Source: CAZDKK01 sp964506245 (lineage in GTDB: Bacteria; Eisenbacteria; RBG-16-71-46; CAIMUX01; WJJG01). Taken from it: DNA of 64,000 nt. The stretch spans positions 1 to 64,000 of the forward strand of contig CAZDKK010000002.1 in the NCBI GenBank assembly GCA_964506245.1, read 5' to 3'. Within the stretch, counting starts at the first letter, position 1; every line of letters starts with the position of its first letter. Both the position numbers and the translations under genes were made by a program. Below, one piece after another: positions 1 to 8,698 of the stretch. The notes under the pieces are model-generated. The model was not told where the DNA came from. It ran no database searches and saw nothing but the letters and a program-made list of their open reading frames with translations.

Positions 1-297
1 TTTTCAATACCTTTCACTCACGAGACCGCTCTCAGATTCGCCGGATCAGGGTTAACAACACCATGGCAACTCTCCCTGGTCACGAGTCACAGGCTTCCTC
101 TATCCCATGGGAACGGCAGTGTTGCGGCCACGCAAGACTGGATCGTACAATCGTGGTAGTCAAGCCTGCAGTTCGACGAGAGGATGATCGGCTCTGCCCG
201 AGCGACGGTGGAGACCCCGGCACGCAGTTGCCCACAGGGAAAGGGGACGGTGTCCAGCCTGCGGAGCGGCGCGCCCATGTATGAGGAGGGGACGGCG
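1..297. other. Leader region without a recognisable gene
   Basis: No convincing coding region is seen before the beta-helix gene; the short reading frames here have no recognisable product. A weak promoter-like pair is listed separately. The window may begin just after the end of an upstream gene. Confidence 0.4.
122..151 (+). promoter_or_regulatory. Weak sigma70-like promoter candidate
   Basis: TTGCGG (122-127) is separated by 18 bases from TACAAT (146-151). This would give a leader of about 140 bases before the ATG at 298. The -35 box is only a partial match, so this is a tentative call. Confidence 0.22.
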
Positions 298-1299
298 ATG
301 TCCAGATGCGTCCTGATGGTGATCGCCGCAGTGATTCTCACGGCTGCCGGCTGGCCTGCGGCAGCGACCACGCTCCACGTGCCGAGTCAGTACGCAACGA
401 TCCATGCGGGTCTAAACGCCGCGGTGGCCGGGGACACGGTCGAGGTAGCGTGTGGAAACTACGTCTACAGCCCGGACATCTACATGAAGTCCGGCGTGGT
501 ACTGCGCAGTGAGACGGGAGAGCCGGAATGCGTGGTGTTGTCTCCGCAAAACGGGGTCAGGATATTCCTCTGCATTGGCGTGGTCGAAACCACCGTCATC
601 GAGGGTTTCACATTTACAGGGGCAAGGGATTGCTCGGCCATGTGGTGTGAGGATCAGGCTGCCCCCGTGATCCGTCGCTGCATCTTTCGCGAGAATCGAA
701 GCTACTTTTCGGGTTGCGCTGGTGCTGTTACCTCATCCGACTCCTCTCCTGTGTTTGATCATTGTCTCTTCGAGGACAACAGCGCGTGGACCGGGCCGGC
801 GGGTGCTCTGTTTGTGGAGTCCTCGGATGTCACGGCGCAGTATTGTACGTTTCTTGAAAACGGCAATACGTGCGTGGAGGCTGCTGGGAGCATCATTCGG
901 TTTCAGAACGTGACATTCGTCACCTCGTATGGAACATGCCTCGTAGCGACCAACGCGGATGTGACACTGGGGAACTGCGTCTTTGCCTTCGGTGGATATC
1001 CGGTGTACTGCTATGGTTCACCCCCCGTCCTGAGCTGCTGCGACATCTTCGGCAACTCGGCCGGCAACTGGGTCGGGTGCATCGGGGACCAGTACGGGAT
1101 CCGCGGCAACATCTCCGCCGATCCACAGTTCTGCGACCTGGCAGCCGGGGACCTGACGTTGCAGTGCACGTCGCCGTGCGCCCCGTTCACGCCGCCGAAC
1201 CCGGAATGCGATCTCATCGGCGCCTGGCCGGTGGGCTGTGGGGGGACGGCCGTGCAGGGCAGCACGTGGGGCGGGATCAAGGGGATGTTCCGGAAGTAG
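298..1299 (+). CDS. Secreted right-handed beta-helix protein with C-terminal TWG tag
   Basis: The ATG at 298 is chosen because GAGGAGGGG lies just upstream and the first residues form a signal peptide (MSRCVLMVIAAVILTAAG, cleavage near AAA-TT). The mature part begins LHVPSQYATIHAGLNAAVAGD, the typical opening of parallel beta-helix (pectate-lyase-fold, DUF1565/NosD-like) proteins. Cys-containing coils such as IRRCIFREN and FDHCLFEDN follow. It is 333 residues and probably acts at the cell surface or outside; no enzymatic residues could be assigned. The protein lacks the FlgD-like C-terminal domain of its neighbours and instead ends STWGGIKGMFRK, a tag almost identical to the end of the protein encoded at 8788-9573. 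It is convergent with the downstream epimerase gene. Confidence 0.85.
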   Translation: MSRCVLMVIAAVILTAAGWPAAATTLHVPSQYATIHAGLNAAVAGDTVEVACGNYVYSPDIYMKSGVVLRSETGEPECVVLSPQNGVRIFLCIGVVETTVIEGFTFTGARDCSAMWCEDQAAPVIRRCIFRENRSYFSGCAGAVTSSDSSPVFDHCLFEDNSAWTGPAGALFVESSDVTAQYCTFLENGNTCVEAAGSIIRFQNVTFVTSYGTCLVATNADVTLGNCVFAFGGYPVYCYGSPPVLSCCDIFGNSAGNWVGCIGDQYGIRGNISADPQFCDLAAGDLTLQCTSPCAPFTPPNPECDLIGAWPVGCGGTAVQGSTWGGIKGMFRK

Positions 1300-1372
1300 G
1301 CCGGCGCAGATCGCGAGCCGATCGCCAAGCCCTGAGCCTCATGCACCAAGCCTGTGGCTCGCTGCTCCGCTC

Positions 1373-2278
1373 TCACCCCACCGTGTCCCGCAGCGCCCCC
1401 GCCAGTTCCTCGAACCCGAACGCGTACCCGCTCTCGAGCGCTCTCTTCGGCACCATTCGCTGGCTCTCCGTCAGCATCCCGCCCATCTCGCCGAAGGCCA
1501 GCCGCAGCGCGACCGCGGGCACCGGCGCGAATGCGGGCCGGCGCAAGGCGCGGGCCAGCGCGCGCGTGAAGTCGGCGTTGGTGACCGGCCCGGGCGCCGA
1601 AGCGTTGAAAGCGCCGGAGAGATCGTCCCGGTGCAGGAGGTGGGTGATCAGCCGCAAGACATCGCGCTGGTGGATCCAGGGCATCCACTGCCGGCCGCTC
1701 CCCAACCGCCCGCCCAGTCCGGCGCGGAAGAGCGGGAGCAGGCGCGCGAGCAAGCCCCCACCGGGACCGAGGACTAGGCCGAGGCGCACGAGACAGACGC
1801 GCACGCCCGATTCGCGGGCCGCGAGGGCAGCCTCTTCCCACTCGCGGCAGAGCTCCGGCAGGAAGCCTTGCCCTGCGGGCGCGGACTCATCCAGCTCGCG
1901 GTCCCCCGCGTCGCCGTAGAAGCCGGAAGCCGACGTGCTGATGAGCACCGCGGGCCGGGCGGGCGCACGGCGGACGAGGTCAACCAGCTCGCGGGTCAGG
2001 TCGATCCGGCTCGCGCGCAGGATGCGCTTGCGCTCCGGCGTCCAGCGGCTGGCCGCGATCGGAGCGCCGGCCAGGTTGATGACGGCGTCGTAGGGCACCG
2101 CCGTGCACGCGGCCCAGGCGGCCGGGAGATCGCGGTGGACGGTGACCTCGGGCCCAAGGTGCGCGACCGCCGCGAGCGGATCGCGGGACACCGCCGCGAC
2201 GTCGTCGCCGGCCTCACGGAGCTGCCGGCAGAGGGGACGTCCGATGAATCCTGTGGCCCCCGTGATCAGAATCCGCAT
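1373..2278 (-). CDS. TIGR01777 family NAD(P)-dependent epimerase/oxidoreductase
   Basis: A 301-residue short-chain dehydrogenase-type protein. The N-terminus MRILITGATGFIGRPLCRQL holds the GxxGxxG dinucleotide-binding motif, followed by VINLAGAPIA and SASGFYGDAGD, which are hallmark segments of the TIGR01777 (YfcH/SulA-like) family. The C-terminal part WMPWIHQRDVLRLI and FNASAPGPVTNADF is also typical. The ATG at 2278 has GGGAGG upstream on the minus strand. Substrates of the family are poorly known; it is a cytoplasmic oxidoreductase. The gene is divergent from the NlpC/P60 lipoprotein gene across 116 bases. Confidence 0.9.
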   Translation of the reverse strand: MRILITGATGFIGRPLCRQLREAGDDVAAVSRDPLAAVAHLGPEVTVHRDLPAAWAACTAVPYDAVINLAGAPIAASRWTPERKRILRASRIDLTRELVDLVRRAPARPAVLISTSASGFYGDAGDRELDESAPAGQGFLPELCREWEEAALAARESGVRVCLVRLGLVLGPGGGLLARLLPLFRAGLGGRLGSGRQWMPWIHQRDVLRLITHLLHRDDLSGAFNASAPGPVTNADFTRALARALRRPAFAPVPAVALRLAFGEMGGMLTESQRMVPKRALESGYAFGFEELAGALRDTVG

Positions 2279-2345
2279 TCCTGGCCTCCCAGCGCATTGG
2301 GTCGCGTGGCGCGCAAATCAATGGGTTGCGCCATTCACCCCACCT

Positions 2346-2360
2346 GGGGCAGTATGCCCC
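2346..2360. repeat. 15-bp inverted repeat in divergent intergenic region
   Basis: GGGGCA (2346-2351), three bases, then TGCCCC (2355-2360): a perfect 6-bp palindrome between the divergent epimerase and NlpC/P60 genes. It could be an operator or a small hairpin in the NlpC leader; no further support. Confidence 0.3.
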
Positions 2361-2381
2361 CATCCTTGATGACCCCCGACC

Positions 2382-2387
2382 GGAGGG
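2382..2387 (+). promoter_or_regulatory. Ribosome binding site selecting a TTG start
   Basis: GGAGGG, 7 bases before TTG at 2395. No ATG in the right frame has a comparable site, so this decides the start of the NlpC/P60 lipoprotein. Confidence 0.6.
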
Positions 2388-2394
2388 AACCGAT

Positions 2395-2958
2395 TTGGCG
2401 GTCACCTATCTCACGGACCGAGCAAGCAGGCGATGGGCAGCCCGCGCGCGCCGCGCGGGTCAGTGGTTCATCGCCTGCGTCTGTATTTGCCTGGGCACTG
2501 GGTGCGCGAGCGGGACGACCGTGCCCGTCTCCGCGCTCCTCCCACTCACGCTGCCTGATCACGCCCGGGCGAGCACCGCGACCCGGGGCATCGAGCAGCA
2601 GCTGCGCGGCGAGATCAACTTCTGGCTCGGAACGCCCTATCGGATGGGGGGCACGAGCCGCCGGGGCATCGACTGCTCGGGCTTCGTGCAGCAGATCTAC
2701 CGCTCAGCCTTTGCCATCGACCTGCCGCGCACGGCGGCTGAGCAGGGGCAGATAGGTGAATCGGTCCCCTTGAGCGACCTGCAGCCCGGCGATCTGCTCT
2801 TCTTCCGCATCCGCGAGAGCCGCAACCACGTCGGGATCTACCTGGGCGGGGACGACTTCGTCCACGCCTCCCCTCGCCGCGGCGTGTCGATCGCATCGCT
2901 GCGCGCGCCGCACTGGCAACACGCCTTTCAGAGCGCTCGCCGGCTGCCGCGCGGCTGA
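2395..2958 (+). CDS. NlpC/P60 family lipoprotein peptidase
   Basis: The start is TTG at 2395 with GGAGGG 7 bases upstream; an in-frame ATG at 2326 has no such site. The 187-residue product has a lipoprotein signal with lipobox LGTG-C, then an NlpC/P60 domain covering most of the rest. The catalytic triad is visible as Cys94 (IDCSGF), His145 (NHVGIYLG) and a third polar residue His157 (FVHAS). FWLGTPYRMGG and LQPGDLLFF are conserved family segments. It is expected to be a membrane-anchored D,L-endopeptidase cutting peptidoglycan stem peptides, like Spr/MepS or NlpC. Confidence 0.92.
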   Translation: MAVTYLTDRASRRWAARARRAGQWFIACVCICLGTGCASGTTVPVSALLPLTLPDHARASTATRGIEQQLRGEINFWLGTPYRMGGTSRRGIDCSGFVQQIYRSAFAIDLPRTAAEQGQIGESVPLSDLQPGDLLFFRIRESRNHVGIYLGGDDFVHASPRRGVSIASLRAPHWQHAFQSARRLPRG

Positions 2959-2967
2959 GGCACCGGC

Positions 2968-3975
2968 TTAGCCCATCTCTTCGGCGCCCCTGCGCATCAG
3001 CTCTGGAATCGGAAGCTGGTAAGGACAGCGCGCCACGCACACGCCGCAATCCGTGCAGTCGTCGTACCCCTTCTCCATTCCCTGCAGGCGCTCCAGTGCC
3101 CAGTCGCGCAGGCCGTAGCGCTCCCAGTAGCCCTGCAACAACAGGAGCATGGGGATCTGCAGGCCGTTGGGGCAGGGCAGGCAGTAGCCGCACCGGCGGC
3201 AGAATCGGTCTCCCCAGAGCTGCTTGTCCTGCTCGAGCTGATGCAGCTCTTCGAGATCGGGCTCCCGCAGATCCAGCCCCACCGCCGCGTTCGCCTCCAC
3301 CTGGGCGATGCTGTCCATGCCGGGGATGACGACGTCCATCCCGGCCGCGAGCTCGAAGCGCAAGGCCGCGGGCACGTTGCGCAGGGCGCCGCCGGCCGCC
3401 GGCTTCATCGTGATCAGGCCCAGACCAGCAGCCTTGGCCGCGGGGATCACATCATCCTGCCACTCGGTCTCGATCGGATTGAACGGGTGCTGGACCGTGT
3501 CGAAAGCCCCCGTCTCGACCGCCTTGACGAGCACGGGCCGGCTGTGTCCGGTGATGCCTATGAAGCGGATCTTCCCGGCGCGCCGGGCGCGGTCGAGCGC
3601 CTCGTAGGCGCCGCCAGGACCCAGCACGCGCTCGAGCTGCTTCTCCGAGGCGACGGCGTGGAGCTGGTAGAGGTCGATGCAGTCGGTCCGCAGGTTTCGC
3701 AGGCTGGTCTCCAGCTCAGCCGTCATGCCCTCGGCATCGCGCACGAGCGACTTGCTGGCCAGCCAGAACTCGCTGCGCCGGGCGCCGAGGGCCCGACCCA
3801 TCTTCTCCTCGCTGTCGGTGTAGCCGCGGGCGGTGTCGAAGAAGTTGATCCCGCAGTCCAGGGCACGGTGCAGCACGCGGGCGGCGCCCGCGAAGTCCAA
3901 CCCCTGGATGGGGATGCCTCCGAAACCGATCACCGAGACCTGCAACCCGGTCCGGCCGAGGGTGTGTGTTTGCAT
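2968..3975 (-). CDS. Aldo/keto reductase with C-terminal 4Fe-4S ferredoxin domain
   Basis: A 335-residue AKR. The start is ATG at 3975 (MQTHTLGRTGLQVS), where the family N-terminus begins; the reading frame extends upstream but with non-family sequence. The catalytic tetrad is Asp47 (FFDTARGYTDS), Tyr52, Lys75 (LASKS) and His106 (LYQLHAV). The C-terminal part carries CRRCGYCLPCPNG and DDCTDCGVCVARCPY, a cysteine pattern for iron-sulfur clusters, as in the YccK/PF13187-containing AKR subfamily. It probably couples reduction of a carbonyl substrate to ferredoxin-like electron transfer; the substrate is unknown. It is convergent with the NlpC/P60 gene, 9 bases apart. Confidence 0.92.
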   Translation of the reverse strand: MQTHTLGRTGLQVSVIGFGGIPIQGLDFAGAARVLHRALDCGINFFDTARGYTDSEEKMGRALGARRSEFWLASKSLVRDAEGMTAELETSLRNLRTDCIDLYQLHAVASEKQLERVLGPGGAYEALDRARRAGKIRFIGITGHSRPVLVKAVETGAFDTVQHPFNPIETEWQDDVIPAAKAAGLGLITMKPAAGGALRNVPAALRFELAAGMDVVIPGMDSIAQVEANAAVGLDLREPDLEELHQLEQDKQLWGDRFCRRCGYCLPCPNGLQIPMLLLLQGYWERYGLRDWALERLQGMEKGYDDCTDCGVCVARCPYQLPIPELMRRGAEEMG

Positions 3976-4448
3976 GCCGGCGAGGATATCGCACGGGCGC
4001 ACTGGGCGCCACGCCGGAGGTGCTGGCTGCGCCACGCCGGAGGTGCTGGTTGCGCTACGCCGGAGGTGCTGCCCGCGCGATGCACGGGTGGCCTGCCCCG
4101 ATCACGGCATGCCGATCCGGGCCGTCGGCACTATAGTTGGGTCGAGGAGAGAGCAGCACCCCCCTGCCCCCCGTAGTGGCGTTCATGGCAGGGAAAGGCA
4201 AGCACAGGATTGCCGCGGCCACGCCTGTCCCGGGAGTCCCGGCGCGAGACGCTCCCTGGGCAGGTATCGCCGTGCCCGCTGCCGTCCCCCCCCCACGGAT
4301 CACGGTCATCGTCCCCCCGGGGTGCATCCCGGCAGAATCTGGTGGCGTAGGTACACCCGGCACATCCGGCTGCACGCGGTAGGCCGGATGCGACCTGGGG
4401 TCGAAGGGCCGCGGGCCCGCGCGGCTCCGCAGGTTGGGATTCGAGCGA
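3976..4448. other. 473-bp intergenic region between divergent genes
   Basis: This separates the aldo/keto reductase and the winged-helix propeller gene. It contains a three-copy 23-bp tandem repeat (listed separately). Short reading frames here are not convincing as genes. Confidence 0.5.
4007..4075. repeat. Three tandem copies of a 23-bp repeat
   Basis: Units at 4007-4029, 4030-4052 and 4053-4075 share CGCCACGCCGGAGGTGCTG with one or two changes per copy. They lie upstream of the aldo/keto reductase start on its 5' side. The 23-bp period is about two helical turns. Confidence 0.85.
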
Positions 4449-6671
4449 ATGGGCGAGAACTGGAATCACGCTGGCCCGAACGGCGCGGCGATTCGCCCGC
4501 CCGCGGCATCCCCGTTCCGGCTGGGCGCATGGGCGGTGTACCCGGCTCTCAATCGCGTTGCGCTGGGCGACCAGTGGGTCCAGGTCGAGCCGCGCGTCAT
4601 GCACGTCCTGGTCTGCCTGGCCAGCCGGCCCGGCGCGGTCTTCTCGCGCGAGACCTTGCTCGAGCTCGTCTGGGCCGACGTCGTGGTGTGCGAGGAGGCT
4701 CTCACGCGCACCATCTCCGAGCTCCGACGGATCTTTCAGGACGACCCGCGCGAGTCGCGCTACATCGAGACGATCCGCAAGGGCGGGTACCGCCTGATCG
4801 CGCCGGTATCGCCGCTGCCCGAGCCGTCAGCGGCGAAGGCCGATCCCCTCGGCGCCGCGCTCGAGACCGTGCAGGCCGCGCGTCTGCCTACCGCTGCCGC
4901 CGTCATGCCGACCCCAGCCACGGCCGCGCCGGTCGCGCGGGCGGCGAGACACCGGCGGGTCGCCCTCGTCGCGGCCCTCATGGTGCTCGCGGCCGTCGCC
5001 GTGGCGGTCGTCGTCCAACGCGTCGGCTCCCGCGCCGCGCCGCGTGCGGTCACGCTGGAGGGTGTCCCGCTCACCACCTATGCAGGGAGCGAGCGCTACC
5101 CCGCGCTCTCCCCCGACGGCACGCGCGTCGCCTTCGCCTGGGACGGCGGGCAAGCCGGCCGGCTCTCGCTCTACATCAAGCAACCCTATACCGAGTCTCC
5201 CCTGCAGATCACCGACAGCGCGGGCAGCGATGCCTTCCCCACCTGGTCGCCGGACGGCAGCACCATCGCCTTCTCGCGCCGGCACAGCCGGGAGGAGTAC
5301 GAGATCTGCACGGTGCCCGCGATCGGCGGCGTGACGCGCCGCCTTCTGGCCCTCGAGGAAGAACCCTGTGGCCTGGACTGGTCGCCCGACGGTGCCTGGA
5401 TCGCATTCGGTTGGGCGCAACATCCCGGGCGCGCGAAGGGCATCGCGCTCTTGTCGCTCGAGACGCTCGAGACCCATGCGATCACGCATCCACCCGCGCG
5501 TTACGGCGGGGATGCGCTCCCGGCCTTCTCACCCGACGGGCAGTCGCTCGTCTTCCGGCGCGTTGACGCCGCGATGATGGATTGCCTCTGCATCGTCGCG
5601 ACCCGCGGGGGCGAGCCTCGCAGGCTCGGGCTGTCGCAGGGCGCGATCAGCGGCGTCGATTGGACGCCGGAGGGCACCCACCTGATCTTCGCGGCCTCCT
5701 CGGGCGGCAACAGCGGGCTCGTGCGTCTGGCCCTCGGCGACCAGTCCCTGACGCGCCTGGTGACGAAAGGCGAGCAGGCGCTGCGCCCCAGCGTCTCCCC
5801 GACCGGCGATCGGCTCGTCTACGAGGAGGTGTCGTATCGCGCGGACGTCTACCGGATCGACCTGCACGCGACCGGCAGCGGGCTGAGCCCCCAGCCCTGG
5901 ATCGCGTCGACCCGGGCCGATGCGGGAGCATGCTTCTCGCCGGATGGCACGATGGTGGCCTTTGTGTCCAATCGCAGCGGGACCCGCGAGATCTGGGTCT
6001 GTGATGCGGACGGATCGCACCCGCGCCAGCTCACGCACGTGGGCGGGCAATGGGTCACGCCGCCGTGCTGGTCACCGGACGGTCGCTGGCTGGCGTTCTC
6101 CGTCGATGTTGGCGGCTGCTTCATGGTCCACGTCACCGACGCCGAAGGTGGTCCCGCCCGCCGCATTCCCAGTCAGGGCCGCCACCAGATCGCGTCCCTG
6201 TGGTCGGCCGATGGCCAGTGGATCTTCTACGATGCCGAACGCGAGGATGGCTGGGACATCCAGCAGGTGCACCCCGACGGCTCCAGCCCGGCCGTGGCCG
6301 TGCCGGATGGGCGCTTGGCCATGGCCCAGTCGCACGACGGCCGCGGGATCTACCACCGGACGACGCTGGACGGCGGCGTGTGGTACACGACCCTGGGCAG
6401 CGATACCCGCGCGCTGCTGGTGGACGCGCAGACCACGGAGGGGTGGAGCGAGATCGCGCCCGGGACGACCGGCGCGTACTTTACGCGACCCAACGGGTGG
6501 GGCAGCATGCTCGGGTATTGCGACTACGCCACGGGCCGCGTCGATTCCCTGCTGCAGCTCCCCTTGTACAGCGGGGGCAATCTCACCCTATCGCCGGACG
6601 AGGGGGTGCTCCTGTACGACTCGATCGGTCAGGTGGAACGCGACCTGATGCTGGTCGAAGGGTTCCGGTAG
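4449..6671 (+). CDS. CadC-like winged-helix / transmembrane / TolB-type beta-propeller protein
   Basis: A protein of about 740 residues. Residues ~20-120 form an OmpR/PhoB-type winged helix (VEPRVMHVLVCLASRPGAVFSRE, then SELRRIFQDDP and IRKGGYRLIAPV). A linker and one transmembrane segment at ~171-189 follow (VALVAALMVLAAVAVAVVV). The remainder is a WD40-like/PD40 propeller with repeated SPDG blades (YPALSPDGTRVAF, FPTWSPDGSTIAF, PPCWSPDGRWLAF). The layout resembles the membrane-bound one-component regulator CadC, with the propeller outside the inner membrane as the probable sensor. ATG 4449 is preferred; a TTG at 4434 in the same frame is possible. No target genes are evident. Confidence 0.88.
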   Translation: MGENWNHAGPNGAAIRPPAASPFRLGAWAVYPALNRVALGDQWVQVEPRVMHVLVCLASRPGAVFSRETLLELVWADVVVCEEALTRTISELRRIFQDDPRESRYIETIRKGGYRLIAPVSPLPEPSAAKADPLGAALETVQAARLPTAAAVMPTPATAAPVARAARHRRVALVAALMVLAAVAVAVVVQRVGSRAAPRAVTLEGVPLTTYAGSERYPALSPDGTRVAFAWDGGQAGRLSLYIKQPYTESPLQITDSAGSDAFPTWSPDGSTIAFSRRHSREEYEICTVPAIGGVTRRLLALEEEPCGLDWSPDGAWIAFGWAQHPGRAKGIALLSLETLETHAITHPPARYGGDALPAFSPDGQSLVFRRVDAAMMDCLCIVATRGGEPRRLGLSQGAISGVDWTPEGTHLIFAASSGGNSGLVRLALGDQSLTRLVTKGEQALRPSVSPTGDRLVYEEVSYRADVYRIDLHATGSGLSPQPWIASTRADAGACFSPDGTMVAFVSNRSGTREIWVCDADGSHPRQLTHVGGQWVTPPCWSPDGRWLAFSVDVGGCFMVHVTDAEGGPARRIPSQGRHQIASLWSADGQWIFYDAEREDGWDIQQVHPDGSSPAVAVPDGRLAMAQSHDGRGIYHRTTLDGGVWYTTLGSDTRALLVDAQTTEGWSEIAPGTTGAYFTRPNGWGSMLGYCDYATGRVDSLLQLPLYSGGNLTLSPDEGVLLYDSIGQVERDLMLVEGFR

Positions 6672-6689
6672 CGGGCCAGATCGGTTGGG

Positions 6690-8609
6690 TCAGGGCTTGC
6701 GCTCCGGCACCAATCCCAGCTCGACCAGCGCGGCCCGTGCGAGGGCACTCCGCAGGTCCGCGACCTCCGCAAACGTCTCGCCCTCGACATGGAACGCAAA
6801 GACGGAAGCTTCCGCGCCGCGCTCCACGTAGCCCACCAACCACCCGAGAAAGCGTCCATCCGGCAGGGGACCGGTCCCCGTCTTGCCGCTGAGCCGGTAT
6901 CCCTCGCCCTCCTCGAGCACGAGGATCTTCTTGACGACGTCGGTCGCGGTTGCCGCCGCGCCCAGCTGCCCGCGGTAGAACCGCTCCAGGAAGTCGATCT
7001 GCTCGTCGGCCGAGATCGCCAACGAGCTGGCCAGCCAGAACTGGTCGACGCCGGCGGAGGTGTCCTGGTTGCCGTAGGCGAACCGCGCGAGGTAACGGCG
7101 GTAGTTCTCCGCACCCACGCGGCGGGCGATCTCGCGGTAGAACCAGACGACCGAATTGCGCATGGCCGAGGCTAGATCGTGGTCGGCCGCCCAGCTCTCC
7201 GGCCACCCCGGCTGGCGCGGATCCCGCTGGGGGTCCCAGGCCAGGCGGAAGTCCTCGCCCGAGATCACGCCGGTCTCGAGGCCGATCAGCGTGTTGGGGA
7301 TCTTGAAGGTGGAGCACGGCGAGAAGCGCTGTGCGCAACGCGCCGGATCGTAGCGGATGAACCTGCCGCGCTGGAGATCGCGCACGACGAACGCAACCCT
7401 CTGGCTGTCGAACACGGCCGCGAGCCGATCGTCGAGCGGGCCGTCGGCGGAGATGAGCCAGTCGCACGTGCCATCGCCATAAGCGCGGTAGAAATCGTTG
7501 CCCAGGATCAACAGACACTGGTCGCGCAACTCAGGTTGCGAGAAGGTGATGTTGAGCGGCAGGACGCGCCCGTTGTACAAAGGCGCGATCCAGTCGTGCT
7601 GCGTGTGTCCCACGAGCACGCGCGACGCCCCGAAGTGAGCCAAGACCTCACCCAGCTCTTGCGCGGTAATCGGCTCGTAGTTCTTCGTGCCGGTGAAGTA
7701 GCCGCGGTACCAGAGGGGACCCGCGGACCCGAACAGCAGGTCGGCCGTGCCGTCGCCGGGACAGGACCCCTTGGCCAGGCAGCGCCGGACCTGTGCATTG
7801 ATCTGCTCCAGCGTCAGCCCGGAGCACGCCATGTCCGGCGACAGGCCCCCGTGCACGAAGAGCAGGTCGCCCAGGCGGACCACGGTCGGAAGCTGGCGCA
7901 ACCACTGCCCCAACTCGGTGCGGGGGCCGAAGAGATCGGCGTAGGGGATGTCGAGCGCGTCGCACAGGAAGAGCGACGCGCAGGAGACGTAGCGCTCGTC
8001 CCCGTTCAGCGTCCCCCGCTCGTGGTTGCCCAGGAGGTAGTGAACCTCGCCCCCGGCCCGCCGGGCCTGGCGCTGGAGTTCGCGGATCCACCAGAGGCAA
8101 TCGGTCACGCCCGCGCCGCGGTCGAAGACATCGCCGCAGAAGACGAGGTGCCCGCGGCCGAAGGCCCAGGCCCCGCCCTCGTCGGTCACCCCGCAGCCGT
8201 GCAACAGCCGGACCGCGTCGCCGTACTCGCCGTGCAGGTCCCCGACGGCGCAGATCGAGTCCGGTCTGGGCAGGATCGCCGGGCCGGCGGCGCGGCCGTC
8301 TCCGAGCACGTACGCGCGCTCATCTCCGGCAAAACCTTCGAGGGTGAACGGCAGGTCCTCGAACGTGAGATCGCGCCGGACGACTTCGCTTCCGGCGCGC
8401 AGCGGATCGTGGATGAGGTAGATCGCGCGCGCGTGCTGCTGGTCCTCCCAGAAGACGTGGGGCCCCTCGCGCTGGGCCGAGATGCTGTCGGCGGGCGGGA
8501 TGCGGCCGAAGCAGTCGGGGTCGGAGCGCCCGCCGGCGGGGGCCTGAACGGTCCACGCGGCCCAGGCCAGCGCGGGGATCGCGATCGCCAGTCTCTTGGC
8601 TGTACGCAT
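6690..8609 (-). CDS. Fusion of calcineurin-like metallophosphatase and class D (OXA-type) beta-lactamase domain
   Basis: A 639-residue protein. ATG 8609 is chosen because GAGGAGGGG lies upstream and a signal peptide follows (MRTAKRLAIAIPALAWAAW). Residues ~117-345 form a Shewanella-like-phosphatase-type metallophosphoesterase: AVGDLHGEYGD (Asp124, His126), VFCGDVFDRG, YLLGNHERGT, FVHGGLSPDM and LVGHTQHDW. Residues ~395-639 match class D beta-lactamases in motif order: STFK (Ser433, Lys436), SVV (486-488), YGN (512-514), WLASSL (Trp525) and KTGTG (from Lys576). All metal-ligand and serine-hydrolase motifs look intact. The protein should be exported. Whether it hydrolyses beta-lactams, binds them as a sensor, or acts on peptidoglycan precursors cannot be read from sequence. 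It is convergent with the propeller gene, 18 bases apart. Confidence 0.88.
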   Translation of the reverse strand: MRTAKRLAIAIPALAWAAWTVQAPAGGRSDPDCFGRIPPADSISAQREGPHVFWEDQQHARAIYLIHDPLRAGSEVVRRDLTFEDLPFTLEGFAGDERAYVLGDGRAAGPAILPRPDSICAVGDLHGEYGDAVRLLHGCGVTDEGGAWAFGRGHLVFCGDVFDRGAGVTDCLWWIRELQRQARRAGGEVHYLLGNHERGTLNGDERYVSCASLFLCDALDIPYADLFGPRTELGQWLRQLPTVVRLGDLLFVHGGLSPDMACSGLTLEQINAQVRRCLAKGSCPGDGTADLLFGSAGPLWYRGYFTGTKNYEPITAQELGEVLAHFGASRVLVGHTQHDWIAPLYNGRVLPLNITFSQPELRDQCLLILGNDFYRAYGDGTCDWLISADGPLDDRLAAVFDSQRVAFVVRDLQRGRFIRYDPARCAQRFSPCSTFKIPNTLIGLETGVISGEDFRLAWDPQRDPRQPGWPESWAADHDLASAMRNSVVWFYREIARRVGAENYRRYLARFAYGNQDTSAGVDQFWLASSLAISADEQIDFLERFYRGQLGAAATATDVVKKILVLEEGEGYRLSGKTGTGPLPDGRFLGWLVGYVERGAEASVFAFHVEGETFAEVADLRSALARAALVELGLVPERKP

Positions 8610-8698
8610 GCCCCCTCCTCGGCGCGTCTTGCGCCGCGCAGGCGAGCATAGAGAAGATCGTGACGCCGCGCGACCGTTCCGAAACCGCACAGAAAGGA

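Noticed and set aside
4434..4448. TTG start for the winged-helix propeller gene
   Set aside because: ATG 4449 follows directly in frame, and neither has a strong ribosome site, so the ATG was preferred.
6690..8609. Two separate genes for the phosphatase and beta-lactamase domains
   Set aside because: The frame is continuous with no internal ribosome site or second signal peptide at the junction near residue 390.
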